64,000 bases of DNA from Puia dinghuensis (GTDB lineage Bacteria > Bacteroidota > Bacteroidia > Chitinophagales > Chitinophagaceae), in contig NZ_BMJC01000004.1 in the NCBI RefSeq assembly GCF_014642875.1, positions 420,070 through 484,069 on the forward strand. Direction: 5' to 3'. The notes under the pieces were generated by a model. The model was not told the origin of the DNA. It saw nothing but the letters and a program-made list of their open reading frames with translations, and ran no database searches. This document shows, piece by piece, positions 18,387-27,002 of the stretch. The stretch's first letter is position 1. Each line of letters begins with the position of its first letter. The translations under genes and the position numbers were made by a program.

Positions 18387-19481
18387 TTAAAGGCCTTCAT
18401 AATCAAGGTGGCCCATATTGTAATTGTCCCCTGTCAACGGCATCAGGTCGGAGACCTGCCCTTTCGATATATATTTCTTCAAAAACTCCTTTTTTGAATC
18501 TTTATACCAGGAAACCATGCCGACCTTGCGCAGTGCATAGATATATACCCAGGCCAGATCTAATTGCCCGGGAAGAAAACCCGCACGGGCACTCCCGGGA
18601 AATAAATGATGGTTGTTGTGCCATTCACCTGCAATCAATCCGGGTCTTGTTTGATTTATAGAAAGGTTACTCCGGTCAAAATCAATTCCATCCCGGTGCT
18701 TTTCTTTCCCGCCGCCATGCCCGGTATAATTAAAAGCCCTGATGAGCGCAAACCAAAGCATCGCAGCAGTGAATAGGGCACAAGCGAGACCAGTTCCGCC
18801 GATAAAATAAAATACCAGATACCAAAAACTCCAGTTAAGCAGCCAGACCCCAATGGTGTACATAGGGGAAGCGATGGAGCCCCATTTTTGATATTGTTGA
18901 TAAGAATTCAACTTTACTCCCGTGTGTTTCATGAAGTGCACCGCTTTTTTATAGGCGTCTTCACTTAGATCAGGAGAAACCCGCTGGTGATTGTATTCGG
19001 CCAACATACAATACCAAAATCCCGCTTGTGCATTATATGGATCGCCCGGCTCATCCGATTTGCAGTGATGCACGTGATGTGAGACCACATAGATTTCTTC
19101 GGGTATCGTTCTGATAACGAGGTTCTGCGTAATAATACGCCACAGCGGATGACTAAAGCCATAGGATTTATGCGTACAGTACCTATGAAACCAAATCGTT
19201 CCATGCGTTCCCATGATCAGCATGCTGTAAACAACTATGGCAATCACTAAATACCAGGAAAAATACTTGAACAGGAAAAGGAAAAAGAAAGGCAACATTC
19301 CTGCAAGCATCAAGAAGCTGGCAAAAGAGATCCAGTTGCTCCGGGCTTTGAAAATATTCATGCGGGAAAAGGCTTCCGACCAAAGTTGTTTTGTAGTAGG
19401 AACAACAAGTGCGGCGTTCTTGTCTTTCCATCCGTAGGATGGAGCGTAGAGAAGGTCATCAATAAACGAGCTCTTAACCAT
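18387..19481 (-). CDS. Acyl-CoA/acyl-lipid fatty acid desaturase
   Basis: A 364-residue membrane protein with the three histidine boxes of delta-9-type desaturases: HRYCTH, HHVHH and a distal EWHNNHH. Four hydrophobic helices flank the boxes (SFLMLAGMLPFFFLFLF, YLVIAIVVYSMLIMG, and two after residue 210). It introduces a double bond into acyl chains using di-iron chemistry and oxygen. It lies immediately upstream of the cold-shock and RRM genes on the same strand, so a membrane-fluidity response to cold is a reasonable inference; it is transcribed after them (47-bp gap). Confidence 0.87.
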   Translation of the reverse strand: MVKSSFIDDLLYAPSYGWKDKNAALVVPTTKQLWSEAFSRMNIFKARSNWISFASFLMLAGMLPFFFLFLFKYFSWYLVIAIVVYSMLIMGTHGTIWFHRYCTHKSYGFSHPLWRIITQNLVIRTIPEEIYVVSHHVHHCKSDEPGDPYNAQAGFWYCMLAEYNHQRVSPDLSEDAYKKAVHFMKHTGVKLNSYQQYQKWGSIASPMYTIGVWLLNWSFWYLVFYFIGGTGLACALFTAAMLWFALIRAFNYTGHGGGKEKHRDGIDFDRSNLSINQTRPGLIAGEWHNNHHLFPGSARAGFLPGQLDLAWVYIYALRKVGMVSWYKDSKKEFLKKYISKGQVSDLMPLTGDNYNMGHLDYEGL

Positions 19482-19528
19482 TGGGTTTTTTTGAATATTG
19501 GAATAGGGTCAGTGAAAGCCGCAAGCGG

Positions 19529-19975
19529 CTATAGTTTTTTTGTAACACCTGCGGCATTCAGGCCTTTCGGCCCTCTTTCGACAGTAAAGTTCACGAGATC
19601 GCCTTCCTGCACAGGATAGTTGGCTTGACTTATATGAAAAAAAATTTTTGCACCATTATTTTGCATAATAAAACCAAAGCCCTTCGATTCATTGAAATAC
19701 TCAATTTTGCCTTCATTTACCGACATTTCGCTCTCTTGAAATTTCGGTACCCCTATCTCAATATCTGCCGCATTAAAAACTTTCTTCTTTTGAGGATCCG
19801 GTGGAGTAGAGGTAATATTCCCGTTCTCGTCAATGTAAGCCATCATGTCATCCAAAGATTTCCCTTTAACCTGGTTGGCTTTGCGCTCTTCCATTTTTTC
19901 CTTCTTCCCCTGTTTTTCTTTTTGACGTTGTTTTTCCTTTTCCCGCTTATTGAATGAGTCTCTGTGTTTCGCCAT
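19529..19975 (-). CDS. Cold-shock-domain protein with charged N-terminal extension
   Basis: A 148-residue protein. The first 50 residues are an extreme Lys/Glu/Arg/Gln stretch (NKREKEKQRQKEKQGKKEK) likely to bind nucleic acid or stay disordered. The cold-shock domain fills residues about 84-148 (GKIEYFNESKGFGFIMQNNG, IFFHISQA, VNFTVERGPKGLNA), keeping the RNP1-like KGFGFI and RNP2-like IFFHIS. It probably acts as an RNA chaperone. The ATG at 19975 is preferred to a TTG six codons upstream. It lies 39 bp after the RRM gene and before the desaturase. Confidence 0.85.
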   Translation of the reverse strand: MAKHRDSFNKREKEKQRQKEKQGKKEKMEERKANQVKGKSLDDMMAYIDENGNITSTPPDPQKKKVFNAADIEIGVPKFQESEMSVNEGKIEYFNESKGFGFIMQNNGAKIFFHISQANYPVQEGDLVNFTVERGPKGLNAAGVTKKL

Positions 19976-20014
19976 ATTTATTTGTTTGGGCAAAGGCTTC
20001 GCGTTACTATAACG

Positions 20015-20338
20015 CTACCACCGGTTTTTTTTGTATCCGCCACCACTGTTTCCACCTTTGTATCCACCACCACCACTGCCGCGGGATGGTCTTTCCTCTT
20101 TGGGTCTGGCCTCCATTACCTTAATGTTACGGCCGTCAACGGTAGCGTCATTGAGCTCTGTAATCGCCTTTTTGGCTGCTGCGCTATCGGGCATTTCTAC
20201 AAAACCGAATCCTCTCGACTGGCCGGTGGTTTTGTCGTTGATAATTTTGGCTGAGGTAACTTCGCCGTAGGGTGTAAAAAAACCTTTAAGGTCTTCATCC
20301 TGAACATTGAAGCTTAAGTTTGAAACATAGATGTTCAT
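20015..20338 (-). CDS. RRM-domain RNA-binding protein with Gly-rich tail
   Basis: A 107-residue protein with one RNA recognition motif: RNP2 is IYVSNL (residues 3-8) and RNP1 is SRGFGFVEM (about 41-49). The C-terminal tail is GGGGYKGGNSGGGYKKNRW, a glycine/tyrosine-rich low-complexity sequence like that of cyanobacterial and Bacteroidota cold-inducible RRM proteins. It probably binds single-stranded RNA. It is first of an RRM/cold-shock/desaturase run on the minus strand, with a long upstream gap that could hold a regulated leader. Confidence 0.9.
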   Translation of the reverse strand: MNIYVSNLSFNVQDEDLKGFFTPYGEVTSAKIINDKTTGQSRGFGFVEMPDSAAAKKAITELNDATVDGRNIKVMEARPKEERPSRGSGGGGYKGGNSGGGYKKNRW

Positions 20339-20833
20339 ATACTAATAATTTAAAAACGAAAGCATGATCTGAAAGGAGTGAAGGTAACCTTTTACTAGTG
20401 ATTAATCAGATAAGATTTTGGTAAATCCTACCACCCCAAGGTCGTGTCTGGAGCTTAATTGGGCCAAATCATGAGGAAGCCGGGCTGGATTAACTATTTA
20501 ATAATCAATGATTTATAGTCTATTGACAACCAATTGAATGGATGGTGGAATTTGACCCCAAACATAACGGCAAAAATGAAAAGAGGCCGTCTCAAAAATA
20601 TTGAGGCGACCTTTGGTTTTATGGCGCCACACAGAGGCTACCATAGGCAGCGGTTGGACAGTAGAGGAACAGTAATAATTTGGGGAGGGGCGAAGAGAGG
20701 TGGAAGCTTAAAACGATAGCTAAACAAAGGCAATTTAAGTCTTTTCAGGCTATTTTCTTTCGCAGATTCGTACCTTTTCAACTTGGTAAGGGCGATAATT
20801 GGCTAATTGTCAATGAGTTTGGTCGGACAGAGG
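20339..20833. other. Non-coding gap between the RRM gene and the ECF42 sigma gene
   Basis: About 495 bp without a convincing gene. The half nearest 20339 is AT-rich and must hold the RRM promoter and leader, though I see no exact TAnnTTTG box. A terminator-like hairpin lies at 20583-20613. The remainder has no recognisable content. Confidence 0.5.
20583..20613 (-). terminator. Terminator-like hairpin downstream of the ECF42 unit
   Basis: GGCCGTCTCA (20585-20594) pairs with TGAGGCGACC (20602-20611) with one mismatch and one wobble around a 7-nt loop. On the minus strand it is followed by TCTTTTCATTTTT. It lies about 220 bp past the sigma stop. The arms also recall the GAGGCTGTCTCA ends of some insertion sequences, so a relic is an alternative. 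Confidence 0.4.
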
Positions 20834-22084
20834 TTAGCTTTCTTTGCATGTATCTATACGCCGTTGCAAGAAATTACGTTCCATAGGATTGCGTGCCAAC
20901 GAAAGCGCTGTGGAGAAGTGCGCTTTCGCAATCGGGTAATTTCCTCGACGGAGTTCAAGTTCACCAAGCGTAGCGGGGTAAAACGGGTAAGAAGAAAGGC
21001 GATGAAGGTCATGGATGAGGCGTATCTCCTGCAATCCTCGTTCTGGGCCGTCCAGCTGTGCGATGGCAATCGCACGGTTAAGTGCAATCACCGGAGAAGG
21101 ATGGATAGCCATAAGCATATCATAAAGCGATACTATCTGTTTCCAATCGGTATTTTCACTTCTAGCGGCACTAATATGCATTGAAGCAATAGCCGCTTCA
21201 ATATGATATTTTGTCAGTTCTGTACCAGAGGCAGAAAGGTCAAGAAGCGCTTGTCCTTCTGCTATGAGGTTATGATTCCATAAAGACCGATCCTGCTCAA
21301 AGAACGAAACAAGATTACCCGAACCATCTAAACGAGTTGGCAGACGGGCCGCGTTGAGATACATCAACGCAGCAAGCGCATATGATTGGGGGGTTACTAA
21401 AGCAGGTTGTTCGATGAGTAAATTCATAAGCAGCATGGCTTCCTGACAAAGGTCCATGCGCACTGCCGCCTCAGGTGAGGATCCATGATACCCTTCGTTG
21501 AAAAGCAAATATAATGCTTGCAGAACGGAGGAAAGCCTGGTGGAAAAATCCGCATCGGCGAGATCAAAAAGCTTCGTGGATTCCGCCAATATTTTCTTTG
21601 CCCGGGTGATGCGTTTTTCAATAGCGGCATGACTGCTTACGAAGGCCTGTGCGATCTCCTTTACACTGAATCCGCATAATATGTGCAATATAAGTGCAAT
21701 TTGAGCCTCTTCAGAGAGGCTGGGATGGCAGCAGGAAAACATCATACGTAGCTGGGAATCTTTCACAGCGTATGCACTAAATGCCTCCTCTACCGTCGGA
21801 ACCAGCGTCCATTCCGATTCAAGAAACCGCGTTAGTTCTGGCTCAGACACCCGAGCCGTGCGCTCCCGGCGCAAGATATCCAAGGCACGGTTCTTGGCAG
21901 TGGTCATCAGCCATGCGGAAGGATTTTTCGGCAGACCGCGAAACTTCCACGTCTCCATCGCACGGCAGAAGGCGTCCTGAGTGACGTCTTCTGCCAATGC
22001 AACGTTACGGACTCCGAAGAGCCGGGTAAGAGCGGCAACGATCCTTCCGGATTCATGCCGGAAAAAATGTTCTTCAATATCCAT
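20834..22084 (-). CDS. ECF42-type sigma factor with C-terminal helical extension
   Basis: A 416-residue protein: sigma region 2 (RIVAALTRLFGVRNVALAED, then DAFCRAMETWKFRG) and region 4 (LILHILCGFSVKEIAQAFVS), followed by a 230-residue DUF6596/TPR-like extension (LYLLFNEGYHGSS, AVRMDLCQEAMLLMNLLI). This is the ECF42 architecture, in which the long tail is needed for activity and no classical anti-sigma exists. Its DGPF/YCII partner gene lies upstream and overlaps it by 11 bp, as in other ECF42 loci. The ATG at 22084 is preferred over a GTG one codon earlier. The target regulon probably includes the SDR gene next door (inference). Confidence 0.88.
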   Translation of the reverse strand: MDIEEHFFRHESGRIVAALTRLFGVRNVALAEDVTQDAFCRAMETWKFRGLPKNPSAWLMTTAKNRALDILRRERTARVSEPELTRFLESEWTLVPTVEEAFSAYAVKDSQLRMMFSCCHPSLSEEAQIALILHILCGFSVKEIAQAFVSSHAAIEKRITRAKKILAESTKLFDLADADFSTRLSSVLQALYLLFNEGYHGSSPEAAVRMDLCQEAMLLMNLLIEQPALVTPQSYALAALMYLNAARLPTRLDGSGNLVSFFEQDRSLWNHNLIAEGQALLDLSASGTELTKYHIEAAIASMHISAARSENTDWKQIVSLYDMLMAIHPSPVIALNRAIAIAQLDGPERGLQEIRLIHDLHRLSSYPFYPATLGELELRRGNYPIAKAHFSTALSLARNPMERNFLQRRIDTCKES

Positions 22085-22427
22085 CACCTAATTCCAGCTG
22101 TCCGATTTGACGGACCTCTACAGAACCACCATCCTCGAAAATAGGGCATCCCAGGGAAAATTCCACAGCCTGTTGGATATCCCTGGCCACAATGATACTA
22201 TACCCTCCAACCACGTCTTTTGCTTCAGCAAAGGGGCCGTCAATGACCTGCTTTTTTGCGCCTTTGACTACCTTGCCATCGGGTTGCAAAGGCTCTCCGA
22301 GTGATTTCACATGGCCTTTGTCACTGAGATCCTTAAGCCAGGTCATCCATTTGGCGGTTTTCTTCTGCATTTCCTCAGGAGATGCAGGTAGTTCGTAACC
22401 GCGATAGAGGTATACAAATTCAGTCAT
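22074..22427 (-). CDS. DGPF-domain (YCII-related) ECF42 partner protein
   Basis: A 117-residue protein with the diagnostic IDGPFAEAKDVVGGYSII core and the alpha/beta YCII fold (MTEFVYLYRGYELPASPEEM). DGPF proteins are the constant neighbours of ECF42 sigmas; their biochemical role is not settled. Its stop overlaps the sigma start by 11 bp, so the two are co-translated. No signal peptide. Confidence 0.87.
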   Translation of the reverse strand: MTEFVYLYRGYELPASPEEMQKKTAKWMTWLKDLSDKGHVKSLGEPLQPDGKVVKGAKKQVIDGPFAEAKDVVGGYSIIVARDIQQAVEFSLGCPIFEDGGSVEVRQIGQLELGDGY

Positions 22428-22480
22428 AGTAGTTCTCTTTTTGTTGATGTTTATATTATATAGGTTTTTGTCAGCAGCTG

Positions 22481-23272
22481 CTAGTCGTCCAGGGCTCCCA
22501 TGGTCAGATTGACGGTCGTTCCCATCATCACGCTTGCCTTATCGGAAGCCACAAAGGCCGCCACATTTGCCAACTCTGTGACTGTCATGAATCGTGTGGG
22601 ATGGTTCATGCCTGCAAGATAACCTGAAAACTGTTCCCAGGTTACGCCCGTTGCTTTGGCCCTACTTTCAAATATTTCCCTTATTGTCTCTGTCTCCGGC
22701 ATGCCGTGCGGCTGCAGACCGACCACGCGGATACCCTGAGGCGCGAGTTCCTTCGACAGGTATCGGGTAAGCGCCTCCTTGGCAGCCTGTGACGGACCAT
22801 AACCTCCGTTTGGCGTGCCTAATCTTGCGGGGGGCGCAGTAACGGTCATGATCACCCCGGATTTATTCTTGAGCATGCGTCTTGCCGCTAAACGCGCAGT
22901 CAGAAAGTATGACGTGGTATAGCTCGTGATCGGCACGGAGAACTGTTTAAGATCCATGTCGACCAGCGATGCCTCCAGATCCGGGGTTGGCGGGATCCCC
23001 ATCGCATTGAACGAAATATCGATACGGCCTGCCTTAGCCACTACAGACTGCAGATGCTTATCAATAGCCTGCTCATCAAGGGCATCAACCTCCGCTGCCT
23101 CGGCAACGCCGCCGGCAGACACGACGTCCCTGGCAACCGCTTCCACAGGCGCGAGGCGGTGCCCGGTGAGAAAAAGCGTGGCCCCTTCGCGTGCGAAGGC
23201 ACGTGCGACAGCGCCGCCGATCGCGCCGCCTGCTCCATAGATCACTGCTACTTTGTCTTTCAATTCATCCAT
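22481..23272 (-). CDS. Short-chain dehydrogenase/reductase lacking the usual catalytic Lys
   Basis: A 263-residue SDR starting at the ATG 23272 (MDELKDKVAVIYGAGGAIGG); the reading frame upstream has no family similarity. The NAD(P)-binding Gly motif is GAGGAIGG and the NAG-like motif is NAMG. The active-site region reads MTVTAPPARLGTPNGGYGPS, then QAAKEAL. The Tyr is present, but position +4 is Gln instead of Lys and the upstream Ser is replaced. It is therefore either a divergent SDR subfamily with altered chemistry or a non-catalytic binder. It is first in the ECF42 run (53-bp gap to the DGPF gene) and may be part of that regulon. Confidence 0.8.
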   Translation of the reverse strand: MDELKDKVAVIYGAGGAIGGAVARAFAREGATLFLTGHRLAPVEAVARDVVSAGGVAEAAEVDALDEQAIDKHLQSVVAKAGRIDISFNAMGIPPTPDLEASLVDMDLKQFSVPITSYTTSYFLTARLAARRMLKNKSGVIMTVTAPPARLGTPNGGYGPSQAAKEALTRYLSKELAPQGIRVVGLQPHGMPETETIREIFESRAKATGVTWEQFSGYLAGMNHPTRFMTVTELANVAAFVASDKASVMMGTTVNLTMGALDD

Positions 23273-23511
23273 TGTTTTACTTTTTAATGTTGAGAAATTA
23301 CATGTGAATCCTTCACGCAGCATAACTAAGACGTTTGGGGTTAACGTTTCCCGACATTTTATTTGGATTATTTTGGCGCGTGCCCACCCGGCGGAAGGTC
23401 GGAACCAGACACACGCCGTATCGTAAACGGACAGTTGTATTATTGTTTAATATATAATTGGCGCTTTTTGGTTCGTTTAGAAGTTGGTACTTTTTTGGTG
23501 CACTATCGATC

Positions 23512-25890
23512 ATGCTAAAGAACTATCTAAAAATTGCCATCAGGAATCTCAGCCGTCACCCGACATATTCCTTTCTCAACATATCGGGTCTCGCCATCGG
23601 CATGGCGGCGAGCATTCTCATCCTGTTATGGGTCCAAAACGAATTGAGCTACGACCGGTTCAATGCCAATGCGGATCAGATCTACCGGATCACGGTGGTG
23701 GCCAGCGATCAGTTCAAAGCAGCGACAAATCCCGCGGGAATGCCGGCTGGATTACAGGCTGCGATGCCGGAGATCCGCAATACAGTTCGCGTGTCCCATC
23801 CGGTAGAAACCCTGTTTGAAAAGGGGGACATACAGTTCGTGGAGAAAAAAGGGTTTTATGCCGATAGTACCCTGTTGGATATTTTTTCATTTCCACTGAT
23901 AAAAGGCGACCGGCGCACAGCCCTGCAACGTCCGGATGGGATACTGATCACCGAAGAGATGGCCAGTCGATATTTTGGCCATTCGAATGCGCTTGGCAAG
24001 ACGTTGAAGAAAGATAATGGGGAACTGGTAAAAGTTACAGGGGTACTGGCCAATATTCCTGCCACTTCCAGCCTGCAATTCGACTATATCCTGCCGATGT
24101 CGGCCGTCGCCCGGACGGTTGATGAATTAAAAAATAGCGTCTGGGATAAATTCAATTTCTATAGCTATGTACAGCTGGACAAAAATTTCGTTCCGGGTAG
24201 GCCCAACCTGGACGCTTTTGACCGGAAGATGACACAAATCTATCAGCGGCATATTCCCCGGGATAAGCTAAAAGCTGATTTCTTTTTGCAGCCGCTGACA
24301 AGCATCCATTTGCATTCGGACGGTCTCCAGGTAGACTTGCCTGGTCATGGGAATAGCCAATATGTAAGCATCTTTTTTATCGTGGCTGTTTTTATCCTCC
24401 TCGTCGCCTGTATCAATTTTATGAACCTTGCTACGGCGCGAAGCGCACGACGGGCAAAAGAAGTGGGGCTGCGCAAGGTGGTAGGTGCGGTGAGGGGACA
24501 GCTCATCGGGCAGTTCCTGGGCGAATCATTGCTGATCTCTTTTTTGGCGCTGGTGCTGGCGATAGTCATCGTCAGCCTGAGCCTTCCGGCCTTTAATATC
24601 CTGGCCGAAAAAGAGCTGCACCTGCATTTTTCAGACGGGAAGTTTTGGCTAAGCCTGATTGGGGTTGCGGCGCTGACGGGATTATTGGCGGGAAGTTATC
24701 CTGCCCTGTACCTCAGCGGTTTTCAGCCGGTGAAGGTGTTAAAGGGGCGACTAAAATCTATGGGCGGCAATCTCGCTTTTAGAAATGGGCTGGTGATCAC
24801 GCAGTTTGTGCTATCGATTGTCCTGCTCACCGGGACTGTCGTTGTCTACAACCAGCTGAAGTTTATCCAACACCGCAACCCGGGTTTCACAAAAGCTAAT
24901 TTGTTATACATGCCGATGACAGGTGAGATCTGGGGCAGACAGGTTGCGCTACGCGACGAGCTGAGCCGGAATCCCCTGACGAGCAATTATACCATCGTCG
25001 GTGAGCTGCCGGTCAACCTGATATCCGGCAATGTAGATGGAAAATGGCCGGGGAAGGACCCGAACACGCAGATCGTGATCCCGGGTATGAACGTGTCGGA
25101 GAGTTTCATCGACGTCTTCCGGATGAGGATCCTGGCCGGGAGGGGCTTTTCCACTGCCTTCAAAACCGACAGCAATAATTTCATCGTCAACGAGACAATG
25201 ATGAGGACGATGGGGATGACGTTGAATAACGTAGTTGGACAACCGCTCTCCTGGAATGGTCAGGATGGCAAGGTCATCGGGGTGGTACAGGATTTTAATT
25301 TCAAGCCCATTCAGCAGGCCATCGAGCCGTTGGTGCTGAAGATTAACCGGTATGGCGGAAATGTAGTCGTGAGGGCGCCGGAGGGTCGGACAGAGGCGAC
25401 AATCGGGGCAATGGAGGCGATAAGCCGGAAGTTAAACCCTTCATTTCCTTTCACGTATAATTTCCTTGACCAGGACCTCGCCAACCTGTATAAAGGGGAA
25501 AGACAGATGAGCGGCATTTTTAATTTGTTTGCGGGGCTGGCGTTGCTGATCTCCTGTCTCGGATTGTATGGGTTGTCTGCCTATCTGGCGCAGGAACGGA
25601 CCCGCGAGATCGGGGTGCGCAAGGTACTGGGTGCGTCCGTCTTCAATATCGTGTATTTATTATCGACCGGCTTCACACGGCTGGTGCTGGTGAGTATAGT
25701 GATTGCCATTCCGCTGGCGGTAGTGGCGATCAATCGCTTTTTAGAAGGGTATGCCTATCATATCCGGGTGAACTGGTGGATCCTCCCCCTGGTGGCATTG
25801 GCAGCCCTGGTGGTGGCGTGGCTGACGGTGAGCTATGAGTCGTTGAAAGCGGCTATGAAAAATCCGACGAAAAGTTTGAAATCGGAATGA
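23512..25890 (+). CDS. FtsX/MacB-type ABC transporter permease (second copy)
   Basis: A 792-residue relative of the protein at 12285 with the same start (MLKNYLKIAIRNLSRHPTYS), transmembrane helix, MacB-like periplasmic core, FtsX helices (NFMNLATARSARRAKEVGLR) and second half ending in RTREIGVRKVLGASVFNIV. Roughly eight helices are expected. It stands alone between the divergent SDR gene and the convergent membrane regulator; no ATPase gene is adjacent. Substrate unknown. The ATG at 23512 is chosen because the family motif begins there. Confidence 0.87.
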   Translation: MLKNYLKIAIRNLSRHPTYSFLNISGLAIGMAASILILLWVQNELSYDRFNANADQIYRITVVASDQFKAATNPAGMPAGLQAAMPEIRNTVRVSHPVETLFEKGDIQFVEKKGFYADSTLLDIFSFPLIKGDRRTALQRPDGILITEEMASRYFGHSNALGKTLKKDNGELVKVTGVLANIPATSSLQFDYILPMSAVARTVDELKNSVWDKFNFYSYVQLDKNFVPGRPNLDAFDRKMTQIYQRHIPRDKLKADFFLQPLTSIHLHSDGLQVDLPGHGNSQYVSIFFIVAVFILLVACINFMNLATARSARRAKEVGLRKVVGAVRGQLIGQFLGESLLISFLALVLAIVIVSLSLPAFNILAEKELHLHFSDGKFWLSLIGVAALTGLLAGSYPALYLSGFQPVKVLKGRLKSMGGNLAFRNGLVITQFVLSIVLLTGTVVVYNQLKFIQHRNPGFTKANLLYMPMTGEIWGRQVALRDELSRNPLTSNYTIVGELPVNLISGNVDGKWPGKDPNTQIVIPGMNVSESFIDVFRMRILAGRGFSTAFKTDSNNFIVNETMMRTMGMTLNNVVGQPLSWNGQDGKVIGVVQDFNFKPIQQAIEPLVLKINRYGGNVVVRAPEGRTEATIGAMEAISRKLNPSFPFTYNFLDQDLANLYKGERQMSGIFNLFAGLALLISCLGLYGLSAYLAQERTREIGVRKVLGASVFNIVYLLSTGFTRLVLVSIVIAIPLAVVAINRFLEGYAYHIRVNWWILPLVALAALVVAWLTVSYESLKAAMKNPTKSLKSE

Positions 25891-25922
25891 TGAAATCCTT
25901 CATTTTTTAACAAAAACCCGCC

Positions 25923-26819
25923 TTACGCAATCATTTTGTATCCTTTACCATGCACATTTACAATCTTAACAGACGGATCAGCGCTTAATTTCTTCCGGAG
26001 TTTGGATATCAAAACGTCCACATTACGGGTGATCACAAAAACACCGTCATCCTCCCAGATTTCTTTCATCAGCAGGTCCCTCTCAACTACCTGGTTCTGG
26101 TTTGACGCAAGTAGGCGCAGTGCTTTCACTTCTTTATCGGATAGCTCAATGGTTTCGTCATGAAGGCAAAGAATTCCTTTTGATTCGAAGAATGTAAAAT
26201 TCCCAAGCTTTTTATAATCAGCTATAGTCGGAACGGTTTCGGATTCACTTGATAGCGACTCATCAACCTTTTCCTCTATAAGTTCCTGGGATGCTGAAAT
26301 TCCAGTGCGTTTGCGAGCGAAAAAAAATGCTGCCAAGGCTACCGGGACAAAGGCGAGCAAAAGCCAGACATAGGGGAATGTTTTTTTTGCGAGGAACGAA
26401 ATCTCAATTACATAGCAGCCTTTTTTCTGTACGCGTCCCCGGCAGGGTTTCAAATTGCCATGGGTTCTATTTACTTCATAGGCAAAAATGGTCTGGTTTT
26501 GATCGCACTCATTTACACTCACCGTATAATCTCCCGGCCTGTCCGTTTTTGCAAGTTGCTGATGCACAATGCTCATTAACGTATCGGGAGTGAATCCGAA
26601 ACTGTTTTCAAAGGAAATGCGAAAGGTGTTTTCATTGATCGTTTTAATCGGCAATACCCGGGATGTCGAATCGTTGGAATGAAGCAACACCTGGTGCCCG
26701 ATAGTACGAAGCACAATTTCCAGGTGTTTATCAGGGCGCTCATTATCCTTTTTTACAAAAGCTATAGCAACCACTACCATGAATACTGAAAGGACAACGA
26801 GAAAGGTATATTGCTTCAT
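25923..26819 (-). CDS. Membrane-anchored regulator with C-terminal OmpR/PhoB winged helix
   Basis: A 298-residue protein from the ATG at 26819 (an ATG at 26837 is also possible and adds six residues). An N-terminal helix (YTFLVVLSVFMVVVAIAF) leads to a periplasmic domain of about 125 residues that contains three cysteines (NEC, KPC, KGC). A second helix follows (WLLLAFVPVALAAFFFA), then a cytoplasmic linker and a Trans_reg_C winged helix (about 200-298: FESKGILCLHDETIELSDKE, ERDLLMKEIWEDDGVFVITR, then NVDVLISKLRKKL). DNA binding from the membrane recalls ToxR or CadC, but there the winged helix is N-terminal; here the order is reversed with two spans. No phosphorylatable receiver is present. 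It is divergent from the BNR-repeat gene at 27003, and the phased operator between them suggests autoregulation. Confidence 0.82.
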   Translation of the reverse strand: MKQYTFLVVLSVFMVVVAIAFVKKDNERPDKHLEIVLRTIGHQVLLHSNDSTSRVLPIKTINENTFRISFENSFGFTPDTLMSIVHQQLAKTDRPGDYTVSVNECDQNQTIFAYEVNRTHGNLKPCRGRVQKKGCYVIEISFLAKKTFPYVWLLLAFVPVALAAFFFARKRTGISASQELIEEKVDESLSSESETVPTIADYKKLGNFTFFESKGILCLHDETIELSDKEVKALRLLASNQNQVVERDLLMKEIWEDDGVFVITRNVDVLISKLRKKLSADPSVKIVNVHGKGYKMIA

Positions 26820-26844
26820 ATGGATAAAATTAAGCATGGACCAC

Positions 26845-26896
26845 CAATGTAAATCGATTTTAAACAGGATTTACATTGTTTTACAGCTTTTTTACA
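26845..26896. promoter_or_regulatory. Phased TTTACA operator with 11-bp inverted repeat
   Basis: CAATGTAAATC (26845-26855) and GATTTACATTG (26868-26878) form a perfect 11-bp inverted repeat with a 12-bp spacer. TTTACA then recurs as direct repeats at 26870, 26880 and 26891, that is 10 and 11 bp apart. Head-to-tail 10-11 bp repeats are the classic site for OmpR/PhoB winged-helix dimers. It sits between the membrane winged-helix regulator and the gene at 27003. Confidence 0.65.
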
Positions 26897-26927
26897 CTCT
26901 TTCATGCTGTACCGACAGAATAACGGA

Positions 26928-26935
26928 TAGGTTTG
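26928..26935 (+). promoter_or_regulatory. TAnnTTTG -7 box of the BNR-repeat gene
   Basis: TAGGTTTG fits the -7 consensus, 37 bp after the start of the last TTTACA repeat and 68 bp before the ATG at 27003. No -33 box is seen, consistent with activation from the operator. Confidence 0.5.
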
Positions 26936-27002
26936 TTGTACTGCCCTGCCTGCTACTTTCCGCTAATTATTAATCAATGTGTTTTACTTTAAATTTAAAA
27001 AA

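Noticed and set aside
20534-20760. Weak resemblance of the reading frame at 20534-20719 to a transposase C-terminus (IEATFG, GYHRQRL, WGG).
   Set aside because: The match is short, the frame is closed soon after, and the stretch contains the terminator-like hairpin, so it could be coincidence. No inverted ends or target duplication were found.
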